DNA from: Mesostigma viride
Taxonomy: Eukaryota > Streptophyta > Mesostigmatophyceae > Mesostigmatales > Mesostigmataceae
Length of the DNA: 64,000 nucleotides
Assembly (NCBI GenBank): GCA_009746045.1
Contig: RPFO01000418.1
Location: forward strand, 2,046,670-2,110,669
Direction of reading: 5' to 3'
Part shown: piece after piece, positions 1 through 15,621 of the stretch
How positions within the stretch are numbered: position 1 is the first letter of the stretch
Layout of the letters: the number at the start of each line of letters is the position of its first letter
Notes under the pieces: generated by a model
Told to the model about the DNA's origin: nothing
Database searches by the model: none
What the model saw: the letters and a program-made list of their open reading frames with translations, nothing else
Made by a program: the position numbers and the translations under genes

Positions 1-2735
1 TGCCAACGCCTTAATCCGACACTCACGGGACAGTCCTGCTCACCTTCCCCTCCCCTGAGGACAAGCAGCGGTTCCTTTCTCGTCGCAGCTAGGAGGTTGC
101 ACGACCTCACAGGTCTGGACAGCTGGACGACGATCTGACCCCCGCTCAGCAGCAGCAGCAGCAGAAGTGACGGGACCTGTGGCCGGAATACCTCTGCCAC
201 AAGCAAGATCCCCAGAACGGCCCAAGGTGTACTGGCCAGGGTCGGGGACCCGTGATGATCAACCACGAGATGTGGACGCCCCCTGCCGGCGGCCGGGCTA
301 GATTAGCCCTTGTAATCATAGGTAGTCAAGTTGCCGCCATGGCAGCCATGCCTAGAATGTTAGCGATGCCTAGCCTTGCCACCATCATATACCTAGTCAC
401 GTGCACGCTAACGCACGGTACACCACCAGCCATAGCCTTACATTTGTCAGCGCTCCCACGGTCGGACTTTGTCCTAAATTTAGGACCAATTTACTATAAC
501 CAAGGTACCGGGGGGGGGGGGTCATGCACTATATGGACCGTACCCCATGTGGACCGTACCCGGCATCAGATGTACCCGACCCGTGGTACCGGCACATGGT
601 ACCCGGATTCCGTACCCGGGCACTGGGTATAATGGCGGGAAAGTCGACCAAAAATATAACCGATTTTGGAGCGAAAAAGTGGGTGCGGGAATGATCTGAG
701 GTGGATATGGCGACCTGACAATCGTGGCCGGCGTTTTCACGTGCGTTTATCATTTCGGGCGCCCAGTAGCAAAAACGAAAGGTTGTTAGTTATGCTTATA
801 AAGGCTGTGAAAATTTTCTGCGCAAGTTTTTATGTGTAGCGCTGTAGCACAGCGGCACAACACAAATGGGTCGCAGATCGCCTGCTCGCGGAGAGTCGAC
901 TCAGTGGCACAAACATGTTATAGTGTATTAGCAATGGTGGTGCGAATCAAGCCAGGAAATTTTTGTGGACGATTTTGATTATAGTCTGGAGTTTAGAAAC
1001 GGAGTATTTGACATGGGAGCGCCTGGGCCGTGATATTCTTGCCCGATTTCCATTGTCGACCATGTTTTAGGGACGTTCAGGCTGGGTAGCGAGCGCACCT
1101 TATAGGTCTTCACTTTCGGTATTTCTCGGGACCTACTAGAACGCAGCACAAGCGTGGTTTATATCATTTTCGAACCGGTTGGCCAGCTTTGGTGCGCTCA
1201 GCTCTCGGAAAGCTGACCTCGCTGCGGATTTCAGCGACTTTTTTGCAACCTTCTGGAATGAGGCGACGTAAGTAGCAGGTACGTGCCGGGGTGTCCTAGA
1301 TCATGAGTGTAACTGGCAACGCTGTCGTGGCGTTTTGAGTCAGCCAGCTATGCCTAAAAAGAGGGGACGCTCTCTGTGCACATATCACTGCATGTCACAC
1401 ATAGTTGGTTTACGTCACACAAATTTTTACGTCTCTATCTTCGTCATCATGCATCCGCTGCAGCTAAAACACACATGCGTAAGAGCAGTTTTACTCATGT
1501 GTTAGTTATAAACCATGGTCCTATGGCCTGCAGTCGTTCAGGGTGTTCTCAGACAGTATATACAGTATGGTTTACGTGTTACATGCGCACCCTGAATTCG
1601 CTCACAAAGCGTTGCATGTTAGCACAACGTTGTTTTGTAACTTGATTTGGCGCTGCATTCATGTGTTAGTTGCAATGCAAATGCAATGTTTTTTCATCGC
1701 TGGGTGGTGGCCAGCATGTCCGTGATGTCAAAGAAGTTTTGGCACATGCTTAGAGAAAGTTTACCGCAAGGGGTGGGCCATGTGCAAGCCAGGCAACCTC
1801 AGCAACCATGCAACCGTATATTGCATTACCTGCACCATCTCAGTGTGACACCGTTAAGCATGCGTATATATAGAGGCAGCCACAGCAGGGTATGGCCTTG
1901 TTATACGCTGCCCCGCCATCCCAAGGCCTCGTAGGGTCCCCTACTAGCGCTTGTAAGATGCTCAAGGGACTGTGTGGATAGCATGGTAATGCGTTGATAC
2001 TAATTGGTCCTATTGGTCCTAGATTCTCATTTTGACCAAATTCGCGGTTTGAGGCCTGCCATGGGCCAGGGTCCATTCAGGCACTAAATATAATTATTTG
2101 AACCCAGGTTTTTGTCCCAAATTCAAAAAGTGTGTTATCTGTCATGGGTAAAAATGCCAGCCCTGGTCAAAATTTGATGTTTGCACATATATTTTTAAAT
2201 TCAGGCCCCCCGTTAGGCGTTTCCATTGGTCTTATCGTAGTATAGAGCTTTGACATGGCTCTGTATATAGGTTTATAGCTGGGCGTTTGCTTTGGTTTGA
2301 GTGATTTCACTCTGCTGTAAGTAATTATATTTTTAATACATATATTTTTAAATTCAAACTGGTCCTAAAATAAGGACTTTTCTTGGGAACACTGACACAT
2401 TAGCTTAGCATTAGTACAGCCGGCCAATGCTACGCCCCATGCGGCTATGCTCCGCTTGCTTGCTGCCAACGCTCCTTGCCATGATATGCTCACGCGGGTC
2501 TTATCGCACCCACAGAATTTGCCGGATCGTCTATCGTGTCCGATTGCTGCTGTGGCATGCCTCTGGCATGAAGGAGAAAGGGGGTCCCTGCCCTTTCTTC
2601 CTGTGGTGCATATGCAGCCATGCGTCTGGAGGCATAGTTGTCTCACTTCATACAGTGATTAAAAACACTCCGGTGCTCCGGACGTGACTCCCCAACGGGA
2701 GCACGTGTTTAATTAATTAATTAATTATGGCTGGG
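1..2735 (+). mobile_element. Non-LTR retrotransposon remnant: ORF1 tail, 3' UTR and tail
   Basis: Bases 1-298 are a decayed copy of the ORF1 3' end that is better preserved at 52203-52475: both share the segments around 'gaggacaagcagcggttcct', the 'cctgtggccggaatacct' block and the closing Asn-His-x-Met-Trp codons. Stops and indels break the reading frame here. The 3' UTR follows in two pieces, about 298-440 and 2402-2706, matching 52475-52870, and ends with 'gtgactccccaacgggagca' and a short (TTAA)n run. The two pieces are separated by the inverted-repeat element at 445-2397. The 5' end lies outside the window. Family assignment (LINE ORF1-like) is inferred from the 52-kb copy. Confidence 0.72.
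445..2397. mobile_element. 1.95-kb terminal-inverted-repeat DNA element, non-autonomous
   Basis: The left end reads TGTCAGCGCTCCCA and the right end, reverse complemented, TGTCAGTGTTCCCA. Both continue into a similar subterminal block containing TAGGACCA. CATT flanks both sides (441-444 and 2398-2401) and is a candidate 4-bp target duplication. Comparing the flanks with the uninterrupted LINE 3' UTR at 52475-52870 gives the empty site, so the insertion boundary is supported independently. No transposase-like ORF is visible inside; ORFs are short and repeat-like. The superfamily is not recognised. Confidence 0.7.
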
Positions 2736-3285
2736 CTTGGTGATGTCGGCCTCCTCGCGGAGGTCGAGCGTTTGTTGCTTGAGCTGTGCCGCGATGGTGG
2801 AGGCGCGGTGGAGGTGGTGTGGTGCTTCAGCATACATGTCCACCCACTGAGGTCTGGGTGGGAGGGGCATCGTCGGCCGGGCCAGCAGGTGCTGGCCAGG
2901 CGGCAATGTCCTTCACCGCCTGGGCGGCCGTGAGGCCTGCGGTGTTTTGCAGGCACTCAATGGCGATGGCGTTGTGTCGTGGAGGCGCTTGTCGATGTCG
3001 AGGAGCTGGGCGGTGATGGCGGCAGTGGGTGCGCTACACAGTGGCCAGCCTGCAAATCAAGAGTGCCCGTAGTTTGGGAGCCCCTCATGAGATATCTATC
3101 AAGCTAGAGTAAACCACTGACGTACCGTGTGCGCACCCCGGGCTGAAGCAGCGTGACCTGCATGAGACTAGAGTGTGCCGGCTCAACCCGGCCTACTTTG
3201 ACCGCATCTCGCGTGATGATGATTAGTGCCCGTCGCACTCGTGTTGTCTTTTATTTATTTATTATTATTTTTTTAAATTTATTAA
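2736..3285. other. Interval with no confident gene
   Basis: The stretch follows the (TTAA)n tail of the first LINE copy. A minus-strand frame from about 2906 to 2724 has a coiled-coil-like composition (Ala, Gln, Leu, Glu-rich) and may be another degraded ORF1 piece, but it has no clear start and is short. Nothing else is recognisable. The right part becomes A/T-rich (3245-3290), which is probably the terminal A/T tract of the inverted LINE fragment that follows. Confidence 0.4.
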
Positions 3286-3331
3286 TATAGACTCGTGCTC
3301 CCGTTGGGGAGTCACGGAGCATTAACCCCGA

Positions 3332-4232
3332 TGGATAGATGGATGGATGGATGGATGGATGGATGGATGGATGGATGGATGGATGGATGGATGGATGGAT
3401 GGATGGATGGATGGATGGATGGATGGATGGATGGATGGATGGATGGATGGATGGATGGATGGATGGATGGATGGATGGATGGATGGATGGATGCATGGAT
3501 GGATGGATGGATGGATGGATGGATGGATGGATGGATGGATGGATGGATGGATGGATGGATGGATGGATGGATGGATGGATGGATGGATGGATGGATGGAT
3601 GGATGGATGGATGGATGGATGGATGGATGGATGGATGGATGGATGGATGGATGGATGGATGGATGGATGGATGGATGGATGGATGGATGGATGGATGGAT
3701 GGATGGATGGATGGATGGATGGATGGATGGATGGATGGATGGATGGATGGATGGATGGATGGATGGATGGATGGATGGATGGATCAGATGGATGGATGGA
3801 TGGATGGATGGATGGATGGATGGATGGATGGATGGATGGATGGATGGATGGATGGATGGATGGATGGATGGATGGATGGATGGATGGATGGATGGATGGA
3901 TGGATGGATGGATGGATGGATGGATGGATGGATGGATGGATGGATGGATGGATGGATGGATGGATGGATGGATGGATGGATGGATGGATGGATGGATGGA
4001 TGGATGGATGGATGGATGGATGGATGGATGGATGGATGGATGGATGGATGGATGGATGGATGGATGGATGGATGGATGGATGGATGGATGGCCGGATGGA
4101 TGGATGGATGGATGGATGGATGGATGGATGGATGGATGGATGGATGGATGGATGGATGGATGGATGGATGGATGGATGGATGGATGGATGGATGGATGGA
4201 TGGATGGATGGATGGATGGATGGATGGATGGG
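3332..4232. repeat. (GGAT)n microsatellite, about 900 bp
   Basis: About 225 near-perfect tetranucleotide units with three visible interruptions (a GCAT unit near 3492, a CAGAT slip near 3785 and a GCCGGAT unit near 4091). All three forward frames are open and would give Trp-Met-Asp-Gly repeats; this follows from the tandem structure and is not evidence of a protein. Confidence 0.97.
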
Positions 4233-4324
4233 TGCAAACAGTCCTACCGGTCTAATCTATCTATGTACAATGTTCAGCTACGTACCTACAACATCTATCT
4301 AAAGCTATCAACATCAACTCTACT

Positions 4325-5246
4325 CTAGGGGATCTGTCTGGCGTGCCTCCCGCGGGTTTGCACACGCGGGCGCTTCCCCACGGGAGGGGGCTCGCTGTCC
4401 TCTATGACCTGGGCCCATTTGGCCTTGTCCATCATCTTTTTCCAAATCACGGAGAGGCCTAGGCCCCCCATGTCCTCTACTAGCTGTTCTTTGAAGGTGC
4501 GGGCCTTGCATGCGGCGTCTAACATCACGGGGCCCGGCCCACGTCAGGAGGTGCCGGCCAGGCTGAGCTGGGCGCAGTCCCGCGGGGGGGCCACGTGAGG
4601 TGTCTACCTGGTTGGTGCGAGCTAGGTGCCCTACGAGCTGCAGGCGCCGCTGCTTAATGGTGCTGGTGATATTTGGCATGCCAAGGTACAGGTCCTCACT
4701 GCGGACATGAGCAGCATATCCTACTCGGAAAATGGATCGCAGCATGTTGGTGACCGTGCTGTCCAGCTTGCGGGCCAGGTCGGCGGTGAGGGTCCACGTC
4801 TCGGCCCCATACGTAAGAACAGGAAGGACGAGGACCTTAAACAGGCCCTGTTTCTCGATCTTGCCCAGGGGCTTGCGCCACAGGGCCCGGTATTGGCGTA
4901 AAGCGTGCCAGGCGAGGGAGATGTGGTGGTCCACATCAGCCTCGCAGCTGGGAAGCAGGCTGCCCAGCAGCTTGACGCGGTCCCGATACAGGACTCGAGA
5001 GCCGTCAAGGAGAAAGAGGTCGGGCGGTGGGTGGGTGAGCCCAATCGCCAGAGCCTCTGTCTTCTTGCTGACCTCAAGCCCCACTGCACGGGCCTCGATA
5101 GCCAGGCAGTCGAGCCACGTCTGCACGTGCCCAGTGTCCTCGAAGAGGGCGGTGTCGTCGATGTAGATAATGTCCGCCAGCCGAATCTCCGTTTCCGCTC
5201 CGCTCGTGTTGTATGCAATGCAGTTTGAGTGTGCAATTGGAGACAA
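4325..5246 (-). pseudogene. Reverse transcriptase (non-LTR) C-terminal fragment, frameshifted
   Basis: The minus-strand frame contains the catalytic motif Tyr-Ile-Asp-Asp (YIDD, a variant of YADD; codons near 5150-5170) followed by Thr-Ala-Leu-Phe. It continues with the order of conserved segments of LINE reverse transcriptases downstream of that motif: a KLLGSLL block, an LVLPVLTYGAETW block and the KLDSTVTNMLRSIFRV block. The fingers and most of the palm are absent. Near 4530-4590 the frame shifts, and the C-terminal continuation (LVEDMGGLGLSVIWKKMMD) lies in another frame ending at 4325. The gene is therefore inactive. RT family assignment is firm; the exact clade is not. Confidence 0.85.
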
Positions 5247-5250
5247 CTGT

Positions 5251-6490
5251 GGTGCGCACGGCTAATGTTACTTGATCTTCTTGCAATTGCCACTTTTGAA
5301 TTTTATGCTCTGAAGCGCTCCTAACAGAAACTTGCCTGGTGGCAAATGTTGTGAAGCTAATGTCTCGCTTAGCAATCAAGCTTGCTGTGCACGACAACGC
5401 TCAAACGTATTTGAAAGCGAACACGGCTGTGTAAGCATAACCATTGGCAACGATAAAGAATGGATTTATGCATTTCATTCCTATCCAAAAGCAACCTAGC
5501 CGATGCTAATCCTACGTCACACAACGCAGAGAGTGTGCCCTCCAACCTGTAAACTTCACATGAACATACCTGCAAATGCTTCACCAAGACGTGCCCCCTT
5601 GAAACATCCATTGGCGAGCCTAGCGAAGCAATAGTGAAGCGCCTCAGTCAACCTGGCAGCACCCCATCGTTCTAGCGAGCGACTCCAAAAGGACCCCGTT
5701 GCAACTAGTGCCATTCTAGTTACTATTTCTAGTTACACCTAGTGTCACTCTTCTCCTTGGGATGCCCTTGCCAAGATGCACCGCCTGACTTCTCTTCACC
5801 CAGAGGTTTACCCCCGTTGCTTTTTCTTCTTCTTCTTCGCCGTCGCAGTGCCACGCCTCCTCTTGACCACGGTAGCGCTACTACTTCTACTACTACTTAT
5901 ACTTCTTCTTGTTCGTCCTCTCCTTAATGAATTGATGAAACACGCAGACATCAATCGTCCTCTCCTTAGCGCTTGACCTTCCCCACCGTGCGCCCCCTGC
6001 GATGCCCCCACTACTTCATCCCCTCCGGGCGGCCCTTCTCCTCTAGCAGCTGGCACTGCTCAAAGCCTCAAACCCACCAGCACTGGCAAATCAAGATATA
6101 ATATATAATATAGATGCTTCCTCTTGTAATTGGCCTGCCTTTCCTTTCCTTGCCCCTGCAATGCCCACTTCTGGAGGGTCCCATTCCCCCAGGCACGCAT
6201 GCCCCTGCCAGCAACACTTCTTACAATGAAACTGCCGGTCCTCCCCCCCCATCACAGCACTACTTCCGCTTCCCTTTTGGGGGCTCCCCTTCCTCCTCAG
6301 CCCAGCTACTTCCTCCTCAGCACCAGAGAAGGGGCCCTCCCCTTCCCTGTGAACCAGGCTACCTCTGCTTTGGGCTCTCCTCCTCCTCATCTTGCCCCTG
6401 GTACTTCAACTTGCACAAGGGGCTACCCTCCCTCATCAACCCTGCCACTTTGATACCGGTACTTCTTTCGCAAACGGTGAGTCAACGCCG
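5251..6490. other. Intergenic interval without a recognisable gene
   Basis: No ORF with family resemblance or splice-consistent exon was found between the LINE fragment and the DRC10 gene end. The segment 5815-5930 is pyrimidine/CTT-rich. 6130-6460 is C-rich with several short repeated phrases such as 'cagctacttcctcctcagca'. It is probably the 3' flank of the DRC10-like gene transcribed from the right. Confidence 0.4.
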
Positions 6491-6495
6491 CCCGA

Positions 6496-6540
6496 ATTAA
6501 TTCTTCTTCTTGGGGCTGCTCCCCTTCTCCTTCTTGAACC
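6496..6540 (-). repeat. Echo of the DRC10 stop-codon region
   Basis: On the minus strand this is an imperfect copy of the last codons and stop of the DRC10 gene (6560-6605): a Lys-rich run, a Gly/Ser stretch ('gcagccccaagaagaagaa') and TAA. It lies about 65 bp downstream of the true stop, in the presumed 3' UTR, so the last exon edge is duplicated in the same way as internal splice borders of this gene. Confidence 0.7.
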
Positions 6541-6559
6541 CTCGTCAACACCGCCTGCA

Positions 6560-11059
<4,500 letters not shown>

Positions 11060-12600
11060 GATGCTGGTTGGTCAACAGCTTCTATGGAACCAAAATGTCA
11101 ATAAGACAACCAGCACAATATGCTATAAATGCTACGCGGCAGGTAAAAATGGCCAGCGTGCCACCTTGCCCGATTTCGTCAATGTTTGTGCCAATGCGTT
11201 TGTCTAGCAACAGCCATCTCGAGCATGCGTGAGCCTCCAGGCTCCATGACATGGACACGGTGACCCGCTACACCACAGGGGAAGCAAAGTCAAGCGCATA
11301 ATCCCAACTAGTAGCGACATGACTATGTCATGTACTCATGGTTAGGCTCTTTTGTCCCCGTGGTTTAAGGGGCACTTGGGCACGGCCTACCAAGCCATGC
11401 CTCCTGGACTGGAAGTCTCAAGTCTCGACAAGGTCTTGGTCTCGACTAAAATAATGTTCATCCTTGACTCCATAGTCCATATCCTCGCCTGCAAAAATAA
11501 TCTGGTGCTCCGTCCAGGCCCGTACCTCCCAGGAATGCTACAAGTATCCCCCATGCCATCCGTTCGATTGTCTGCAACTCTGATCAGTGCGGCGTGGGAC
11601 ACAACCACAACGACAACAACAACAACAATGATTGATCAGTGGGGGGGAATCGTGACTGCATACTGTACTGTAAGGCATAAGGTGTCAGGCATAAGTTTTT
11701 GTAAACATCAGACACTGATTTCTTCAGACGATGCACAAGGCTGGGCGCGGCGCAGCGTGCGCAAGGCTGGCGTGCGCAAGGCTGGGGAGTGCGCGAGGCT
11801 GGGAGTGCGCAAGGCTGGGAGTGCATCGTGGCTGGGCGCGGCGCGGCAGCGTGCGCAAGGCTGGCGCGTAAAACTGCAAACGACGTAAATCGTATCGGCT
11901 GCCTTTGGACTTAGCCGAATTTCGTCGTCGATGCGAGTGGTGATGGCCGTTTAGATCTTAGTTTTTAACCCGACGGGTTTCCTTATGATGCGTTCAAAAT
12001 GGCAGCTGATGGCATGATTACTTAACATGTGGCGCGCGCAAAGAGCCTGTAGTCGTGCAGTTTACCCTCAATAATCAATCAATCTGAGTCTCGAGTCCAC
12101 GTTGGAGTCCACTGACCCCCCCGACTAGAATTTCCGACCCCCAATGTTGCACGCAAGCTATGCCTGCCATGCTTTTTCTATTTCCTAACACCCACAGTTG
12201 GGGGATCATAGTCATTGACAATTTCTCCCCGTTGCTTTTTATGCTGCATATCCAACTATATCTGAGTAAGAGGGGTCGAGCGGATGACGCCGACATGGTT
12301 TGCATATACCTTCATAGTGGCTTCAAATCGTCATATTCTTGAAGCGCGGTCAGTTCAGCCCACAGAACCTTACGTACGTCTTACCAAGGTACATGCACGG
12401 TGGGGACGCGGTCGGCCGGTCGGGGTTTGCCTGCTTTCTTTACCCAACCAGGGACATGTTCGTGATTTTCTTGCAGCGCTGGAAGATCAGTCCCGGGAAG
12501 AACCGCCTGCGACCCCTGGACCGTTCCGTTCCAACGATACCTGTGACTCTTCAGCATCAACGGTACGAATAGCACGAACCCGCCCACGTGCTTGGCCGCC
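11060..12600. other. Intergenic interval, repeats only
   Basis: Upstream flank of the DRC10-like gene. No ORF here resembles a known family. The stretch 12339-12600 is open on both strands for about 75 codons with ordinary amino-acid composition, but no start, splice or family evidence supports a gene. It holds the dispersed repeat at 11696-11819. Confidence 0.4.
11696..11819 (+). repeat. Dispersed repeat, 124-bp exact inverted partner at 24882-25005
   Basis: By eye, all 124 bases are the exact reverse complement of 24882-25005. The inner part is made of short units of the type gtgcgcaaggctggg. The flanks are unrelated. Exact identity over 13 kb separation indicates recent mobility, conversion or an assembly artefact. 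Continuation of degenerate units to about 11870 is seen only in this copy. Confidence 0.9.
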
Positions 12601-12602
12601 AT

Positions 12603-12712
12603 ACCCGTTCCTAGTCATGCCATGCTCCTTCCTAGTCATGCCATGGTCGTTCCGAGTCATGCCATGGTCGTTCCTAGTCATGTCACTCCCGTTCCTAGTC
12701 ATGCCATTAATT
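12603..12712. repeat. Short 21-bp minisatellite array, outlying copy
   Basis: About five units of the 21-bp repeat found in the large array at 13150-13970 (core cgttcctagtcatgccat), followed directly by a (TTAA)n tract and a degenerate 'agctccgttgggagca' phrase that resembles the LINE tail in inverted orientation. Confidence 0.85.
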
Positions 12713-13149
12713 AATTAATTAATTAAAATGATAGCTCCGTTGGGAGCATATGTAACACATAGCCCTGAGAAAGGGCATCTATGGGTTTGTAATACAATCA
12801 GGGCTACAACCTGCAGGTGGAGGATGTACAACTGTCACCTGCTCTGGGTGCACAAGGTGCACCTGCACCGCCATGATGGTTCATGCCTCCTTAACAAGCA
12901 CAGGCACCCAGGGGGGGCTTGAGGAGAGGGCCTAGAAGGCCTGCATGACATATGGGGTGGAGGGTATGTGGCTAGGCTATAGCTGGTGTACACATGGCAT
13001 CTCAGCAGAGAGTAACTCCCTGCATAGGCATCGCATGGCTAAATTCTTAATGCATCATCCATGGGAGGTCCCATTGTAGGCTGGGCGCGGCTAAATACTG
13101 AAAGCATCATCCATGGGGGCCATTATGGGCGCACATGCGCGTGGGCCAC

Positions 13150-13975
13150 GTCATGCCATACCCGTTCCTAGTCATGCCATGGCCGTTCCTAGTCATGCCA
13201 TGGTCGTTCCGAGTCATGCCATACCCGTTCCTAGTCATGCCATGCCCGTTCCTAGTCATGCCATACCGTTACTAGTCATGCCATGCCCGTTCCTAGTCAT
13301 GCCATACCCGTTCCTAGTCATGCCATACCCGTTCCTAGTCATGCCATACCCGTTCCTAGTCATGCCATGCCCGTTCCTAGTCATGCCATGGCCGTTCCTA
13401 GTCATGCCATGCCCGTTCCTAGTCATGCCACACCCGTTCCTAGTCATGCCATGCCCGTTCCTAGTCATGCCATACCCGTTCCTAGTCATGCCATACCCGT
13501 TCCTAGTCATGCCATACCCGTTCCTAGTCATGCTGTACACGCTCCTAGTCATGCCACACCCGTTCCTAGTCATGCCATACCCGTTCCTAGTCATGCCATG
13601 GTCGTTCCGAGTCATGCCATACCCGTTCCGAGTCATGACATACTCATTCCTAGTCATGCCATACCCGTTCCTAGTCATGCTGTACCCGTTCCTAGTCATG
13701 CCATGGTCGTTCCGAGTCATGCCATACCCGTTCCGAGTCATGACATACTCATTCCTAGTCATGCCATCCCGTTCCTAGTCATGTTGTACACGTTCCTAGT
13801 CATGCCACACCCGTTCCTAGTCATGCCATGCCCGTTCCTAGTCATGCCATGCTCTTTCCTAGTCATGCCATACCTGTTCCTACTTCCTAGTCATGCCATA
13901 CCCGTTCCTAGTCATGCTGTACACGTTCCTAGTCATGCCATGCCCGTTCCTACTCATGTCATGGTTTTTACCTGT
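13150..13975. repeat. 21-bp minisatellite, about 39 units
   Basis: Consensus unit ccatacccgttcctagtcatg with variants at the fifth base (ccatg, ccaca, tgtac) and at gttcc/gttccg. Because 21 is a multiple of three, the array is open in several frames on both strands (Met-Thr-Arg-Asn-Gly-Tyr-Gly on minus, Pro-Val-Pro-Ser-His-Ala-Ile on plus). There is no start, splice or family signal to support translation. Confidence 0.95.
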
Positions 13976-14319
13976 ATGTCCTCTGCCCTTGGTGCCAGCG
14001 TTCTGTGAGCACCTCAATGTATGGTCTGTCGTGAGAACAATAATGGCAGTCTAGCCAACGTCGATACGTTCGAGTTGGGCTCATAGTTAGTTGGTTGTTG
14101 TCGACCCACACAATAGCTGTTGCTTGTGTTAATTGGGAAATGTGTTTTATTGCAGCTGAACATGTATCAAGCTTCATTGCAATCTAGCTGTCGCGAACGA
14201 TTCCTCTAAATCATCTTTAGTGGTGATAGGTACCATTCGAGTGCCAACGGTGGAGACGTACAGGTTCTCACATAGAGGTGGGTTAACTCGTAACAGTGCT
14301 ATCAATTGCGTGCGATAAG

Positions 14320-15035
14320 AACGTGACTGCACCACGTGAACAAGAGACAATTATCAATATTATAATTAACAAACATCACGTGAGCATTATTAAGTTTACA
14401 TCATTTGCAGGTTGTTGCTTAGCACGCTTATAGACCATGTACCCCCTCTCACGGACATTTAATTAATTAATTAATACCACGTGACTGCGTGAGCAGTATC
14501 CTCATGAAGGGAATGGATGACATGCGAAAGAAACTATCTAAGCACGGGTAGCAGGATTGTGGGCCCCGCGGCCGGTGGCACTGTGCCGACCGTAGCGGGT
14601 TACCCGAGGTGCCCCTACCGGACATTAATTAATTAATTAATAGACACGTGACTGCGTCACGTGAGCATAAGTCCTCAGTGGGAGGGGAACATGGGATGGA
14701 ATGGATGGTATAAGCTATCTAGGTCCTAGTTACAGGGGTGTGGGCACCGCGGCCCGAATCGCTATGAATGCCATACTTGGTCACACGCGGAGCCCCCACA
14801 GACTTGGGGGTGGTCTCCTTCATCACTACTTGCCATCTATCCTTGCGCACCATCTGCCTTAATATTACAGACTACCGGACATGTGTTACGTGATCTCCCA
14901 ACGGAGTAACGTTCAATTCAATGCAACTAATACGTTAGACAGTATAATATTATCGTGACATGCATCACGTGAGCATAATGAATGCAATATCAAAGCGACT
15001 ACCGGCGCAGGCCAGAAATCTGGAGAATATGTCAA
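14320..15035 (+). repeat. Series of related (ATTA)n-tailed repeat units
   Basis: Three to four units of about 150-170 bp share 'cacgtgactgcgtcacgtga' and an 'accggaca' phrase and are separated by (TTAA)n runs (14459-14476, 14623-14642). The unit 14625-14810 is nearly the reverse complement of 43912-44124. The last unit ends in 'gcaggccagaaatctggaga', which also occurs at 44148-44172, 49290-49315 and 50235-50255. These look like short retroelement tails; no coding potential is seen. Confidence 0.7.
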
Positions 15036-15039
15036 TATC

Positions 15040-15620
15040 AACAAGTACTAGGAGCATAGAGTGTACGCATTATGACTGTCCTGGTTAGCCTTGTACTCAG
15101 ACCCTACGTGGATCATGCCACGACAAATGAGGGTCGTACACACAACTCTTGGTTTAGCTCCGAGACCATGCAGTCATTGGCAAACTTTGGAATTACCTCT
15201 TTCTCGATACTGTGCCAAAATTCCAAAACAAAAGAGGTGGTAGCCCAACATTGCATGTGACGACTGAAATCACTTTTTAGGTGTTAAAATTATATGAGTA
15301 AATATTTTAATCCATTAATTCATGCTCCATGCATCACCATCCCACCAGCATTTTGTATTGAAATTCATGACTAAGGTGTAGATGAATTGGAAAACGTTGA
15401 GAGCACTGTTTATCAAACCCAAATCAATCACAATTGAATTATGAACATGTTATGTTGTCTCTTTGATGTTGCTAAAATGAAAATGCAATTATTTTATCCA
15501 TGCTTTAATACAATAACAACATTTTAACTCATCCGCGGACATGGCACCACCCAAGGGCAGCTATCTCGTGACCGAGTGGTACAATGGACAAGGCTGGGAT
15601 GGACTAATTGAAGGGGATGA
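15040..15620. other. Spacer before the transposase gene
   Basis: A/T-rich sequence with no supported gene. It is downstream of the minus-strand transposase stop codon and presumably contains its 3' UTR and polyadenylation region. Confidence 0.4.
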
Positions 15621-15621
15621 A

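Larger units (their letters stand above)
3286..5250 (-). mobile_element. 5'-truncated LINE with microsatellite before its tail
   Basis: Read on the minus strand, this is a reverse-transcriptase C-terminal region (5246 to about 4325), then about 900 bp of (CCAT)n, then the short tail 'gtgactccccaacgggagca' (3292-3313) and an A/T-rich end. The tail is the same as that closing the ORF1 elements at 2684-2706 and 52849-52870, so the three belong to one family or share one mobilising machinery. The 5' part of the element is missing, as is typical of incomplete target-primed reverse transcription. Confidence 0.72.

Noticed and set aside
3251-4328. Open frames of more than 300 residues (Trp-Met-Asp-Gly and His-Pro-Ser-Ile repeats)
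   Set aside because: They are created by the stop-free (GGAT)n array in every frame; no exon structure or family evidence.
12381-12602. Minus-strand ORF of 73 codons, and the plus-strand ORF overlapping it
   Set aside because: Both are short, overlap each other and lack a family match or splice context.
13113-14008. Long open frames on both strands with heptapeptide repeats
   Set aside because: The 21-bp unit length keeps frames open; no start, splice or family signal.
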